A DNA stretch of 64,000 nucleotides from Hemerocallis citrina (Eukaryota > Streptophyta > Magnoliopsida > Asparagales > Asphodelaceae). Where the stretch lies: contig CM030367.1 in the NCBI GenBank assembly GCA_017893485.1, forward strand, positions 138,760,388-138,824,387, written 5' to 3'. This document shows, piece after piece, positions 52,895 to 64,000 of the stretch. Every line of letters begins with the position of its first letter. The stretch's first letter is position 1. The translations under genes were made by a program, and so were the position numbers. The notes under the pieces were generated by a model. The model was given only the letters and a program-made list of their open reading frames with translations, searched no databases and was not told the origin of the DNA.

Positions 52895-54663
52895 TCTCCC
52901 ATTCAACTGAATCTTATGCCTTCTCGAAGTCCAGATTGAGAAGATAGTTCCTAGTATTTGAGATGTGGTATTGATGGATTGTTTCCTCTGCAATAGCAAC
53001 ACAATCCAGGATACCACGTCCTTTTATGAAACCACTTTGTCTACGACTAATGAGTCTGTCCATGACCTTACCCAACCTATTAGCGAGGGTCTCGGTGATG
53101 ATCTTAATTAAGCAATTAAGAAGACTAATAGGGCGGAAGTCCCCTACCCGTTGGGATTCTTCTATCTTAGGGATCAACACGACCTCTGCATAATTGGTTC
53201 TCCCCAACCTTAACTTATGATCATAGAAATCAGCAAACAGGTTCAGAAGATCATCTTTGATTTCCTCCTAGAATATATGGTAAAAGAGAATTGGAAACCA
53301 TCTGGACCTGGTTCCTTTTTCTTTCCAAGTTGAGTTATCACCTCCTTAATTTCCTCCTCCGTGAAAGGAGCTTCAATGGCCTGTAGCGCGTGACCTAGGT
53401 CATCCGAATTAATTTGGCAAAAATTTGGGTTTAGTGGGATTCTCAAGTCAGTTTTCCGTCCAAACAAGTTCTTGAAGTGATTCTGGAAGGCCAATTTGAT
53501 AGCTCTTTCTTCTTGCAGTATTCTTGTGTCAGTATGGATAGAATGGATGAGATTAGATATGCTACGGGCACTGGCCATTTGATGGAAGAAGGCTATGTTC
53601 GCGTCGCCCTCTTTGAGCCACAAAATTCAAGAACTTTGTTGCCATTTCAGTTCTTCTAGTTTGTATAGTTGAGCAATGTCGTCTCCATGTTGTAATAACC
53701 TACTCTGACCCTCTAGAGTGAGGTCTCTAGCTTCTTCAATCTTTTCCAGTTCCTCAATACTTTCTAGGAGGAAGTCTTTCGATCTCCAAATCATCGTGAA
53801 TCTAGTCTGATTCCATTTCTTGAGGTTGGATCGCAGTCTTCACACTTTTTCACACCAGATTGTAGCTGCTTCAGTCCCTCTATTTGGGAGAGCCCAATTT
53901 TCATTGACCATGTGTTGGAAACCTTGGATTTTCAACCATGCTTTTTCATACCTAAATTTGTTCGTTTTTCTGGGTTGCGTTTCACCAGTAGAGAGGATAA
54001 TAGAGATATGATCCAAAGTAGGTTTGGGGAGAGATTTGGCCTAAGATAGCGGGAATTTGGCTTCTCAGTCCGTAGAGACCAATACCCTGTCTAGCTTAGC
54101 CAAATTTGGGGATGACTCCATGTTTGACCATGTAAAGAGTCTATCAGTGAAAGGAATGTCAACGAGTTTGAGGTCTACAATAGCCATGTTAAACTCTTCC
54201 CTGTCGGAGTCACAGAGCCTCTACCTCTGTGTTTAGAAGCAAATATGGTGATGTTAAAATCTCCCCCCACTACCCAAGGGTGTTTCCAGTTTGCACGAAT
54301 CACATGTAGTTTTGCCCAAAAGGTCAACCTGGAGGAGGCAATGTTTGGGCCATACACCACCGTGATTGTTTGGGACCAGTTGTCTGACTTAAGAAGGAGT
54401 AGGAATGATAACGAGATTGCCCACAGAATTTGTCAACACAAGCAAACATGTTTTAAAGCCTATGGCGATACCCCCTGATGCCCCCAAAGATGGACGAATT
54501 TTCCAAGTTCGATTTCCCCCAACCTTCTAAGCTTGTTAGAGTGAGACAAGTTGGTCTCCTGCAAACCCACAATATTGAACTTAGATCTGTTGATAACATC
54601 TGATATGGCTAAAAATAGGCTTAGATCGGAACCGTTCAAATCGGGCACGAATCTTAAAGTTCA
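52895..54663 (-). mobile_element. LINE-2, fourth piece (RT N-terminus and endonuclease)
   Basis: The minus strand shows GDFRPISLLNCLIKIITETLA and QSGFIKGRGILDCVA (52920-53200), WLKEGDANIAFFHQMASARS (near 53600), the endonuclease WVVGGDFNITIFA (near 54270) and NIVGLQETNLS (near 54560). It ends close to where ORF2 would start; ORF1 and 5' UTR are absent, so the LINE was 5'-truncated or cut by element C. Confidence 0.88.
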
Positions 54664-54664
54664 G

Positions 54665-55169
54665 GGGTAAAATGGTAATTTCACCTATAAACGAGTCTGA
54701 AATGGGAACTGGGTCTTTCTTCAAAAGCCCAATAACCCATAAACGGATCTGTACTGGGTACGGGTTCCAACCCGTAAGAAACCCAGTCTGACTGGATAGG
54801 AGAGGATTCATATTTATGATTATCCTTAAACAGTGGTCTTAACCACTTCTATCCATTTACATCGGAAAGTAGGGATTTGATCTTATCCTAAAACTGATTC
54901 CTAAGGTGGCTATAAATACCCCTCTCCCCCCATTATTACCAGGTGATCAATCTTTTGCCAATTTAAGCTCTTTCTTAATCATTCAGATTACTGACAAGAG
55001 CGTCGGAGGGTGCGTCACCAGAATCAACCCCGGTATCTCACACTTTTTGCAGGTAAATGGCAAAAGGATATCGATCAAACTCTGGTGAAGTGGTTCAGGC
55101 TTGACTATTCACATTCCCTTGTATCCACAAATCTATCTGTTTTCTCCTACACTGATTTCAGCGGCAACA
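54665..55169 (+). mobile_element. 5' LTR of element C (left edge approximate)
   Basis: It ends CGGCAACA at 55169, three bases before the primer site. TATAAATACC at 54911 and the phrases 'ggtgatcaatctttt', 'gcgtcggaggg' and 'gcaggta' match the LTR of B. The left edge cannot be fixed without a second LTR. Confidence 0.6.
54911..54917 (+). promoter_or_regulatory. TATA box of the C LTR
   Basis: TATAAATACCCC. The predicted start near 54941 coincides with the 'caggtgatcaat' phrase shared with B. Confidence 0.55.
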
Positions 55170-55172
55170 GAT

Positions 55173-55190
55173 TGGCGCCATCTGTGGAAA
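55173..55190 (+). other. Primer binding site of element C (TGGCGCCA type)
   Basis: TGGCGCCATCTGTGGAAA directly after the LTR. TGGCGCC is the start of primer sites used by Tat and Athila elements; I do not assign the tRNA species. Confidence 0.75.
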
Positions 55191-55240
55191 ACATCGAATA
55201 GCAGTCCAACCTCTTCCACCGGTCAAGATTGCCTCCAACC

Positions 55241-57030
55241 ATGCCACCAAGGAAAGTAAGATCTAGAGGGTCCAACCGTGGACCCACTCCCATTCCTCCC
55301 CAACCGCAACCAGAGGCTCCCCTCCAACCCGTCCAGCAACAGGGACAACTCCCTCCTCAACCTGATCTGCCGCTACAACAGGGGCAGCCTCCTCTTCAAA
55401 ATCTTCAACCCCAGAAGGCTCAACTCGGGCCCCAGAATGCTGGTATAGGGACCTCTCGTCCTAATCCTCAGAACCAACCTCTTCACCGTGATCATATCTC
55501 GGTACATAACCCTTCCACCGACTCCATGGCATCTCATAATCCTCGACCGTCAGAAGATCTTCGCAACATCATAATCAATTGGCAGAAGGAGGAAGACCTT
55601 CGCCGCCATTTGGATAAAGGCGGGCCCGAGAGGGAGGCTCCCACTCAGAACGTCCAAATGTGCGATGTCCTCGCCACCGCGACCACAAGAGGTCCCCTCC
55701 TCCTAGGAGGCGGAGGGAGTCCCCCGAGTACCATCGAAGGGAAAACCGTTCTCCCACTGGTCGACAGGCCCAAAGGGACCAGGACGGATCCATCACCAGG
55801 GCGGAATTCCAAGACTTTCAGGTAGCAGTCTTATGGGCCCTCAATGCCCCGCCAAACAACAACAATAATATTCAGAGGGTCCCCACTCCTGAGCCGATTT
55901 GAAGCCCTCGTCATCGATCCCAAAATCTTCCTCAAGCTCCGAGCCACCGACCTCACATCCCCAGTCCTCACCAGTCTCCGAGCTACCGTCATCGTAGCCT
56001 ACGTTCCCCTTCATACGAAGACAAGTCCAGAGGCTCACTAGGATACCGTCGAAGGGAGGATGCTGTCTACCGTCATCTCCATGAGATGGAGAGGTGCCTC
56101 GGTCAACTCGATAGGGACGAGAAACTAAGAGGGAGGACCCTTCATCCAAGCAGACCTCCATTCTCTCGTACCATCATGGAGGCCCCCATTCCGGTAAATT
56201 TCAAGCCTCCGCAGTTCGAGACATACACAGGAGAATCAGACCCCATGGATCACATCGAGAGTTTCAAAACTCTTATGATGACCCATCAGGCCTCCGATGC
56301 CTTCCTATGCAAGACCTTTCCAGCCACTCTCAAAGGCCCGGCTCGAGAATGGTACTCCTGCCTCATCCCGTCCTCAATCTTCTCTTTCGACTAGTTCGAG
56401 ACCCTTTTCATAACCCATTTCGTGAGCAGCCGCCACTCCGAAAAGACGAGTATTTCACTACTCTTCCTTAGTCAGAAGAAGGGCGAGAAACTGAGGGATT
56501 ATGTCAAGCGGTTTACCGCGGAGGCCAGGTCCATCGCCTTCCTCGATCAGTTGGTCACCGCGGCCGCCTTTCAGTCTAATGTCCTCAACTCTGACCTCCG
56601 CTCGTCCCTAGCCAAAAAGCCCCCACGAGATTTCTCTGATCTTCTTCTCAGAAGCGAGAAGTACATCCGGACGGAGGAAGCTGCGCACCACCCCACATTC
56701 GAGGGATCCTCTTCTGGAAGTAAGAGGAAGGCCGCTGAAGACGAGGGAGCAAAAAAGCTCCAAAAGGACAACGTGGGTCAGCGTCATCCACCTCCCAGAT
56801 TTGAGAAATTCACCCATCTCAATGCCAATGTCTCGGCCATTCTGGTGGAGGTTGAGAAAGAAGGAACTCTACCCCCTCCCCCAAAGATGAACACTCCTGG
56901 GAAGAAGAGGGATAAGGAGAAGTGGTGCCGCTACCATCGAGACCACGGCCACGACACCAATGACTGTCGGGCTCTGAAAAACGGATTGAAGCCCTCATTC
57001 AGAGAGGGTAGCTCGCCAAATTTGTAAAGA
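55241..57030 (+). pseudogene. C gag remnant
   Basis: ATG 55241 (MPPRKVRSRGSNRGPTPIPP) opens a Pro/Gln-rich N-terminus. The frame shifts near 55700 into an Arg/Ser-rich stretch (RRRRESPEYHRREN), with further breaks to about 56086. The gag core follows: FKPPQFETYTGESDPMDHIE, then a TAG at 56392-56394. The core continues with KKGEKLRDYVKRFTAEARSI (near 56480). A zinc-knuckle variant, CRYHRDHGHDTNDC, ends the protein near 56965. The element can no longer make Gag. Confidence 0.85.
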
Positions 57031-57276
57031 AAGACCGAGTCGATATTCCTCCACCCCCCAGGGGGGATAACAAGCGGCCCGAGAGGCGCGAGGAGACTCC
57101 CGACTTCGAGGAAGAGCGCATCTTGCACCTCATCCATGGAGGTCCAATGGGAGGAACTTTTAACTCCTCCCGAAAGGCCTTCATCAGGGAAGTCAATTCG
57201 GTGCACAGCCTCCCCCTCCCAAAGGTCTTGGAGTCCCGGTTACTTTCTCGAATGATGATCTAGAGGGTGTTCGAAC

Positions 57277-60200
57277 CCCCCACTGTGATGCACTAGTGAT
57301 CAACCTCTACATGGCTAACTTCAAGATAGAAAAGATTCTAGTGGATAATGGCAGTTCTGTCAACATCCTCTTTTTAGAGGCCTTCCGAGGGCTCCAATTA
57401 TCGAGGGACAGGCTCAAGCCCGCCGGTTACACTCTTTATGGGTTCACAGGAGTGCCAGTGACGATCGAGGGTGTTATAACCATCGACGTAACCACTGGCA
57501 AAGCTCCTACTACCCGAACGACGCCAATGGACTTCATGGTTGTTGACATCCCAGCCGCCTATAATGTGATCCTAGGTCGACCGGACCTAGCTGCTTTAGA
57601 AGCCGTCCCATCAGCTTACCATCTAAAGATGAAGTTCCTACCAAGGTGGGCATGGGAGAAGTAAGGGGAAGTCAGGAAACGGCCTGCAAATGCTATATGA
57701 CCTCGACTGAAGGACCCATCCTCTCCCTCGAGGCCCTTGAAATTCCCCAAGAGAACACACAGCCTATGTCCGAACCGGTAGACGAGCTGGAGGAAGTGCT
57801 CTTCTCGGAGGAAGATCCGACCCAGAATTTCTTAATCAGCAAAACCCTCCCTTCCGCCCTCTGCTAGTCCAGTGCATAAAGAGAAACAGTGACCTCTTCG
57901 CTTGGATAGCAGCCGACATGCCGGGGATTTCCGGGGGCCAGACCGGTTCAGCAGAAGAGGCGTAAGTTTGCCCCCGAGCGCCAGCAGGCCATAATGGAAG
58001 AGGTGGAGAAGCTCCTCAAAGCCTGGTTCATACAGAAGGTCAACTATCCAGAGTGGCTCTCCAACGTTGTGATGGTCAAAAAGGCCAATGAAAGTTGGAG
58101 GATCTGTATCGACTTCACAGATTTAAACAAGGCATGCCCGAAGGATCCCTCCACACTCACTAGCATCGACACCTTGATCGACGCCACTTCGGGCCATGAG
58201 CTGCTGAGCTTCATGGATGCATTCTCCGGATACAACCAAATCCGAATGTTCCCCCCAGATATCACGAAGATGTCCTTCGTCACGGATCAAGGCCTCTACT
58301 GCTATAGAGTGATGATGCCCTTCGGGCTTAAAAATGCTGGTGCCACCTACCAACGTCTCGTCAATAAGGTCTTCAAAAATCAGATCGGGCAGAACATGGA
58401 GGTTTACGTCGACGATATGTTGGTGAAAAGCATCAGTGTATCTGACCATGTCGCCGACCTCCAAGAGGCCTTTGACGTGCTAAGAAGGCATAACATGAGA
58501 CTAAACCCGAATAAATGTGCATTCGGGGTCTCATCGGGTAAATTTTTGGGTTTTGTGGTCAGCCAGAGGGAGATTGAAGCCAACCCTGAGAAGATAAAGG
58601 CCATACTTAATATGGCTCCCCCCTCAAACGTGAAAGAAGTGCAAAAGCTCACCGGACACCTCGCGGCTATAGGGAGCTTCCTCTCCAAGTCCGGAAAAAG
58701 TGTCTCCCCTTCTTCAAAGCCCTCAGGGGGGCTAAGGGCTTCGAGTGGGGCCAGCAACAGCAAGAGTCGTTCGACCAACTCAAAGGCTACTTGGTCAACC
58801 TCCCACTCCTCAGCAAGCCGACACCCGGGGAAACCCTTTACCTCTACCTCGCCGCCTCCGAACAGACCCTCAGTGCTGTCTTAGTGAGGGAAGAAGACAA
58901 GGCACAGAAGCCTATCTACTACATGAGCAAGGTCCTTAGAGATGCCGAGTGCCATTATCCGAGGTTGGAGAAGATAGCCTACGCCCTGGTTATGGCAGCC
59001 CGAAAGCTTCGTCCCTATTTCCAATCTCATTCGGTGGTCGTCCTTACCGACCAGCCGCTCAAGCAGGTCCGGTATAAGCCCGAGACCTCCGGACGTCTAA
59101 TGAAGTGGTCATTGAGCGATTCAACATGACATATCCAATCAGCCTCGGACCGCTATCAAAGCTCAAGCACTAGCCGAGTTCATAGTGGAAAGCACGATCC
59201 TGGAGGTCAGTCAAGCAGCAAATGAGCCATCCATCTGGATGGTGTATATGGATGGGTCTTCTTGCGCTGAAGGGAGCAGAGCCGGAGTTATCCTGGCAGG
59301 CCCAGATGACTTCATCCTCCAATACTCCCTCCGCATCAATTTTAAGGCTTCCAACAATGAGGCAGAGTACGAAGCCCTAATAGTGGGCCTAGGCATGGCT
59401 CGCAAGGCAGGGACAAAGCATGTTCAAATATTCAGCGACTCTCAGCTCGTGGTGAATCAAGGTCTTAGGAGAATACGAGGCACGAGATGACCGTATGGCC
59501 AGGTACCTAGCCAAGGTCAAAAGTCTCATGGCTTCGTTCGAGGCAGCACAACTCCTGCGGATCCCCCGAGAGGAGAATGCCCAGGCAGATGCCCTCTCCA
59601 AACTGGCCTCCTCTTCCCTCCAAGGCCTCGAGCAGACCGTCTTGATCGAAGTTCTACTAAGGCCCAGCATCGAAGAAGAAGCTCCTGACTCAATGAAGTC
59701 ACTACCGGTCTAACTCAAAGATAACTGGATGAGGCCTTTAGTTGAGCTCCTCAGAGACGGGAGCCTTCTCCAAGATCCGAAAGAAGCTCACCGAATCCAA
59801 ACAAAAGCAGAGCGGTACACCCTCATTGAGGGAGTCTTGTACAAATGCTTCTACACCCAAGTAGATGGCCAACCCTACTTGAGATGTCTCTCTCCAGAAG
59901 AAGCCTTGTATGCTCTGAAATAACTCCACGAAGGGATAGGCGGAGCCCATTCAGGATCAAGGTCCCTCACCCGAAAAATCTTGAATTATGGGTACTTCTG
60001 GCCTACCCTCCTTCGGGACGCCGAGCAACATGTCCGACGATGTGGCCCCTGTCAACAATTCTCCACTTTCCGTCGCCTACCACAAACTCAACTCTCTTCC
60101 CTTTCAAGTCCAACCCCCTTCGCAATGTGGGGAATGGACCTGCTAGGTCTGTTCCCACTGGCTCCAGGCCAGCTCAAGTTCCTAGTTGTGGCGATCGACT

Positions 60201-60979
60201 ACTTCTCCAAGTGGATTGAGGTCGAACCACTAGCAACTATCACTGAGAACAGGGTGCAACAGTTCTTCTGGAAGAACGTGATCTGCAGGTTTGGCATACC
60301 TCGAGTCTTGGTAACAGACAATGGAACACAATTCACGGGGGCATTATTCTGCTTCTTTTGTGAAGACCTCGGCATTCAACAGCAGTTCTCCTCCGTCTCC
60401 CACCCTCAATCCAATGGCCAGGTAGAGAACGCCAACAGGAAAATCCTCTCGGGCATCAAGAAGAGGCTAAATAAGTTGGCTAAAGGCTTGTGGGCAGAGC
60501 AGCTTCCTAACGTACTATGGAACTACCGCACTACAAAGAGAACCCCCACAGGAGAGTTGCCCTTCAACCTCACCTACGGTTCCGATGACGTAATCCCCTT
60601 AGAGGTTGGTTTGTCATCCCCATGCCTAATTGCATATAATGAAGAGCAGAATGCAAGGGAGCTCCGAGCCAATCTGGACCTTATCGATGAACTCCGCGAG
60701 AGAGCCTCGATTCGCCAAGAGAATTATCGAAGAAGGTTCGAGAAATCCTACAACCGTAGAGTCAGTCCCACAGATCTTAAGGAGGGGGACTTAGTCCTCA
60801 GAAAGCTAGCCATCTCGTTCTCCAGCCAAAGGAGCAAGCTAGCCCCAAATTGGGAAGGACCATACAAGGACTCCATGGTAGTTCACCCCAAAGCGTACCA
60901 ACTTGAAGACCTCGAAGGCAGGAAGATACCAAGAACATGGAACGCCGATCATTTACTGAAGTACCAAAAGGGTGTTTGA
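57277..60979 (+). pseudogene. C pol: protease, RT, RNase H, archaeal-type RNase H, integrase
   Basis: Protease has KILVDNGSSVNILF (DNGSS in place of DSGSS, near 57336) and NVILGRPDL. RT (57994-58720) has WRICIDFTDLNKACPKDP and the intact catalytic YVDDM near 58406, with a one-codon insertion in RVMMPFGLKNAG. RNase H has LYLYLAASEQTLSAVL and LTDQPLK (58830-59060), after a frame change near 58725. The second RNase H has MVYMDGSSCAEGSRAG, NNEAEYEAL and FSDSQLVVNQ (59240-59460). Integrase (59930-60979) has CGPC, GMDLLG, VTDNGTQF and GQVENAN. Frames break at about 57866-57960, 58725, 59110, 59480, 59713 and 59923. From 59981 to 60979 integrase is fully open. Confidence 0.92.
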
Positions 60980-61139
60980 ACACCTCTCCAAGCACCACCA
61001 GTTTTTAGGCTATTCTATTTGTTTTTCCATTGTAATAACGGCCCGCAACTTAGAAGCGGCTGATTAGCAATAATTAATAAAGAGTTTTTTTAATTATAAT
61101 TCTCTTGTGATCAGTTTATCTCTGTTTAATACCCCCAAT

Positions 61140-61678
61140 TGTATTGTCCCAATCGACGAGTTCGGAGTCCAACACTTGGCTTGATTCCACTTTGCTAACT
61201 TGCTCTTAAGTGAGTTAGAAGTGGTTCGCCATTCGGAACTTCTCCCACAACTGTTGAATCTCTCCCAAACGATGAGTTCAGAGTCCAAAATCTTGGCTCG
61301 ATTTCACTTCGCTAACTTGCTCTTAAGTGAGTTAGAAGTGGTTCGCCATTCGGAATTGCTCCTACAACCGTTGAATCTCTCTTAAACGACGAGTTCGGAG
61401 TCCAACACTTGGCTCGATTCCGCTTCGCCAACTTGCTCTTAAGCGAGTTAGAAGTGGTTCGCCATTCGAAACTGCTCCCAAAACCATTGAATCTCTCTTA
61501 AACGCTGAGTTCAGAGTCTAACACTTGGCTCGATTTTGCTTCGCCAACTTGCTCTTAAGCGAGTTAGAAGTGGTTCGCCATTCAGAACTGCTCCCACAGC
61601 CGTTGAATCTCTCTTAAACGACGAGTTCGGAGTCCAACACCTAGCTCGATTCCGCTTCGCCAACTTGCTCTTAAGCAA
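61140..61678 (+). repeat. 3' tandem repeat of C: about 116-bp unit, 4.6 copies
   Basis: The unit start 'cgacgagttcggagtccaac' (or a close variant) occurs at 61154, 61270, 61387, 61503 and 61619. 'gcgagttagaagtggttcgc' lies in each unit. The last copy is cut at 61678 by element D. Confidence 0.95.
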
Positions 61679-62044
61679 ATCGAACTCGGCCATCCACCAA
61701 ATGTGAGCCAAATCCACCAGTTGGATGGAAACCCCGTCCACCCTATCAGCCCCGGCAACACGTGCCGCCAAGAGCAAGCGCTCGATCCGGATCAACCACT
61801 ATTCAGCCTCCAAAGGAATCTCAGTGCCAAAAAAATGGTCAGAATGTAGCCTCATAAAATTCGTAACTGTTCCTGGATGAGGCGGAAGATTTGCCTGCAC
61901 AGGCACAACGGGAGGCGGAACCCGAGCAGCTTCAAGAGCAGCCATCACTAGATTGCTATGGTTTTGCTGTTGATTGATCAGCCGCTCAAGCACAGCAGTG
62001 ACAGCCTCAATCGGATCAGTCTGAGAAGAATTCCCACGAGCCAT
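61679..62044 (-). pseudogene. Gag N-terminal part of element D
   Basis: On the minus strand, ATG at 62044 opens MARGNSSQTDPIEAVTAVLE. The capsid start motif VTNFMRLHSDHFFGTEIPLE, a TAG at about 61797-61799, and then RIERLLLAARVAGADRVDGV follow. This is the retrotrans_gag pattern of chromovirus-like elements. It is truncated at 61679, where the C repeat begins, so pol is not here. Confidence 0.85.
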
Positions 62045-62190
62045 AACTGCACAAAAATCAAAACAATTAGCATCAAGAATCAAAGTTGATAATAATTCAT
62101 TTACGTATGCATGGTTGGTGAAATATTAAGACGATCCCAGTTCGAGCCAAGCTTGTCTTATATATTAGGCAACTAATACATTAGCCAAAC

Positions 62191-62206
62191 CTGGGCTCTG
62201 ATACCA
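62191..62206 (-). other. Primer binding site (initiator Met tRNA) of element D
   Basis: The minus strand reads TGGTATCAGAGCCCAG between the LTR end (62217) and the gag ATG (62044). Confidence 0.93.
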
Positions 62207-62216
62207 CTAAAAGCCT

Positions 62217-64000
62217 TGTCATGCCCCACTTCCTAAAAAGAATATGGAATACGGATACGCGACTCAACCGAGTGAATGATTTGCATCATCCATAAGCTGT
62301 TCAGGAATCTTTATAATATCTCACAATATAATCAGAATCGGAAGCAAAAGAGTCAACCACACATGCATAATTGACTTAATAAACCAACAGAATTTACTTG
62401 AAACAAAACACATTACGCTCAAATAAATCAGAATCTGGACAAGACAAAATCCTGGATCACATCGCCCAAATACAAAGTAATCATCCAAGTACTCAAAATA
62501 CATTATTCAAAGCAACAAAAATAGCAATAATAATAAGCAAGAATCCAGCACTAATTTCTCATTTCGCCAATGTCGTCGGGCAGCTGACCATCCTGATCTA
62601 CAATTAATAATTGCAGGAGAAGGAAAGAGAAAACAAGTACCTGTCAATGCAAGTTACGGGCTACTTATAATGTAGGATACAAGTACATGGGAAAGGTAAA
62701 CAAATAGCATGGAATAATGCATCAACAGTAATAACTAGCATGAATCAGTAATATAAAGTCAACTAGCATGGTAGACTAACAGTACAAATGAATGTGTCAA
62801 GTATAGTGTCATATGGCAACTAACAGTGTCCAGTAACAGTAAGCTCAGTATATCAGTGTAACAGTATAACAGTATCAGTCTACTTGTATTAGTCTTATGT
62901 TCTTACAGTCTTGTGTGTATTACTAGCTAAGTAGCACTTCATGCGTCCCAAAATATAACACATGGTTGCTACAACAAATAATTTCGCTTTTAGATTTCAT
63001 AGTGGACCATAATAGAGCAGTGTACTCAGGTATCAGTAATAGTAGCAGTAGCAGTAAAATAACAGTAGCAGTAGCAGTAACAGTAACAATAACATTATGA
63101 AACACTAGTTCCCTTCCAAGTACATGTTTCCATATTTTTCACTACCAGATCTTCCCTTAAGAAACACCAGCTTGGTCACTTTTTTTATGGTTATCAGACA
63201 TGATAGTGCATGAAATAGTGTCAAACTAATATGGTATAATCAGTATTAGGTTTAGGAAAACAAATAAACATGCATAGATGATATACGGTCACATAAACGA
63301 GCAAAACAGTGCATGTTCATATTCAGGACAGCATGACAGTACAGTACTAAAACAGTGATTCTTGTTACTACAGAAATCCAAATCTGAATCTGTCAAAGAA
63401 TCTGTAAAATAGACTTCTACACGAATCCAACGATTATATATAAGCCATATAGTATTTCATAAAATCATAACTCAAAACTGATTTGAATCCAGAAAATACG
63501 TTCAGCCAGAAATCAGTAAATCATATTCATTGATAGAAAAATAGCATTAAAACTCCTCAAATATTTCCAGGAAAAATCTGAGATATTCCCCTATATGTAT
63601 AGTATCATAATATAAAGTTTCATAATTTTCCAGTAAGATTAGCTTAGCCAACAAAATTCAGAAAACATCAAGAAACGATAGTTTGGCAAATCTGGAATTC
63701 CTAACACTGCTGTACGGAAACTGTAATATCTCGCAAACCATGAAACGAAATCCAAATATGCCAAAGGGAGATGAAAATAGACAATATAAGCTAACTTTCA
63801 TATTTAATAAATATTTTCCATACAGGAAAAGTAATTAGGGTGAAAATATAAATCTTTACAGAACAGCGAGCAAAATCCAGCAAATATAGTCTTTATAAAC
63901 AAGCATGAAACGGTATATAAAACTCATCAATAAAATCCACCAAAATTCGTTGTAATCCCTAAATAGGTATAGAAATACTGACCAAAATTTCAGATCAAAA
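62217..64000 (-). mobile_element. 5' LTR of element D, partial (runs off the right edge)
   Basis: The minus strand ends GGGGCATGACA at 62217. At least 1.78 kb is present. A segment near 63370-63440 matches E1 near 43500-43570 (reverse orientation), so D and E1 belong to one family. Acceptor-like TTGACAG/G at about 62641 corresponds to the acceptor position in E1. CAGTAG/CAGTAA microsatellite-like runs occur at 62815-62880 and 63035-63090. No gene. Confidence 0.8.

Larger units (their letters stand above)
54665..61678 (+). mobile_element. Element C: Tat-lineage Ty3/gypsy retrotransposon, 3' end missing
   Basis: 5' LTR (about 54665-55169), primer site 55173, gag (55241 to about 57030), pol (57277-60979) and 3' tandem repeats (61140-61678). 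The 3' LTR is absent; at 61679 the sequence changes into the gag of element D. Pol is closely related to that of B, and C keeps the double RNase H arrangement. The exact left LTR edge is uncertain. Confidence 0.85.

Overview
The window is a repeat-dominated stretch of a flowering-plant nuclear genome. The evidence is plant-type LTR retrotransposons with tRNA-iMet primer sites, a plant DUF761 gene, an L1-type plant LINE with DUF4283-like and zf-RVT domains, and short inverted-repeat elements. I cannot resolve the plant family from the sequence. I recognise only one host gene, a single-exon DUF761 protein on the minus strand at 28001-28513. Nearly everything else is nested mobile elements. Region by region: (1) 1-2076 is one end of an LTR on the minus strand that runs off the left edge and was inserted into element A1. 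(2) 2077-8011 is A1, a Tekay/Del-type chromovirus that lost its gag, followed by its 3' LTR; A1 itself sits inside element B. (3) 8012 to about 27640 is B, a Tat-lineage Ty3/gypsy element. It has a broken pol with two RNase H domains, several tandem-repeat families, an antisense gene with its own apparent promoter, and a 3' LTR. B is interrupted by A2 (16065-22286, a second chromovirus with complete 5' LTR, primer site, leader ORF and gag but a truncated pol) and by a solo LTR (24802-26478) flanked by a perfect 5-bp duplication. (4) 27640-31070 is the only host-like segment and holds the DUF761 gene. (5) 31071-40753 holds three short inverted-repeat elements, one of them split by a nearly complete 8-kb LINE with 15-bp target duplications. 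(6) 40817-54663 is a second, decayed LINE on the minus strand, cut into four pieces by three solo LTRs of 3.1 to 3.5 kb. (7) About 54665-61678 is element C, a second Tat element with 5' LTR, primer site, gag, pol and 116-bp 3' repeats. (8) 61679-64000 is the 5' end (gag start, primer site, LTR) of another gypsy element on the minus strand. How the parts work together: the retrotransposon genes encode Gag, protease, reverse transcriptase, RNase H and integrase for copy-and-paste spread, but every pol copy here carries stops or frameshifts. The observations most worth following are regulatory architectures inside the LTRs. Five chromovirus-type LTRs share a consistent donor, branch-point and acceptor layout that would make an intron of 1.2-2.3 kb inside the LTR. 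Those of A1 and A2 and the solo LTR in B also carry pairs of the palindrome CAGTCGACTG spaced 19-22 bp (two helical turns), and a further LTR has pairs at 32-33 bp. A2 has a possible 90-bp in-frame intron carrying the gag stop codon, and a conserved acidic/coiled-coil ORF ahead of gag. B carries an antisense gene driven by a TATA box, an inverted repeat and a TGACGTCA palindrome.
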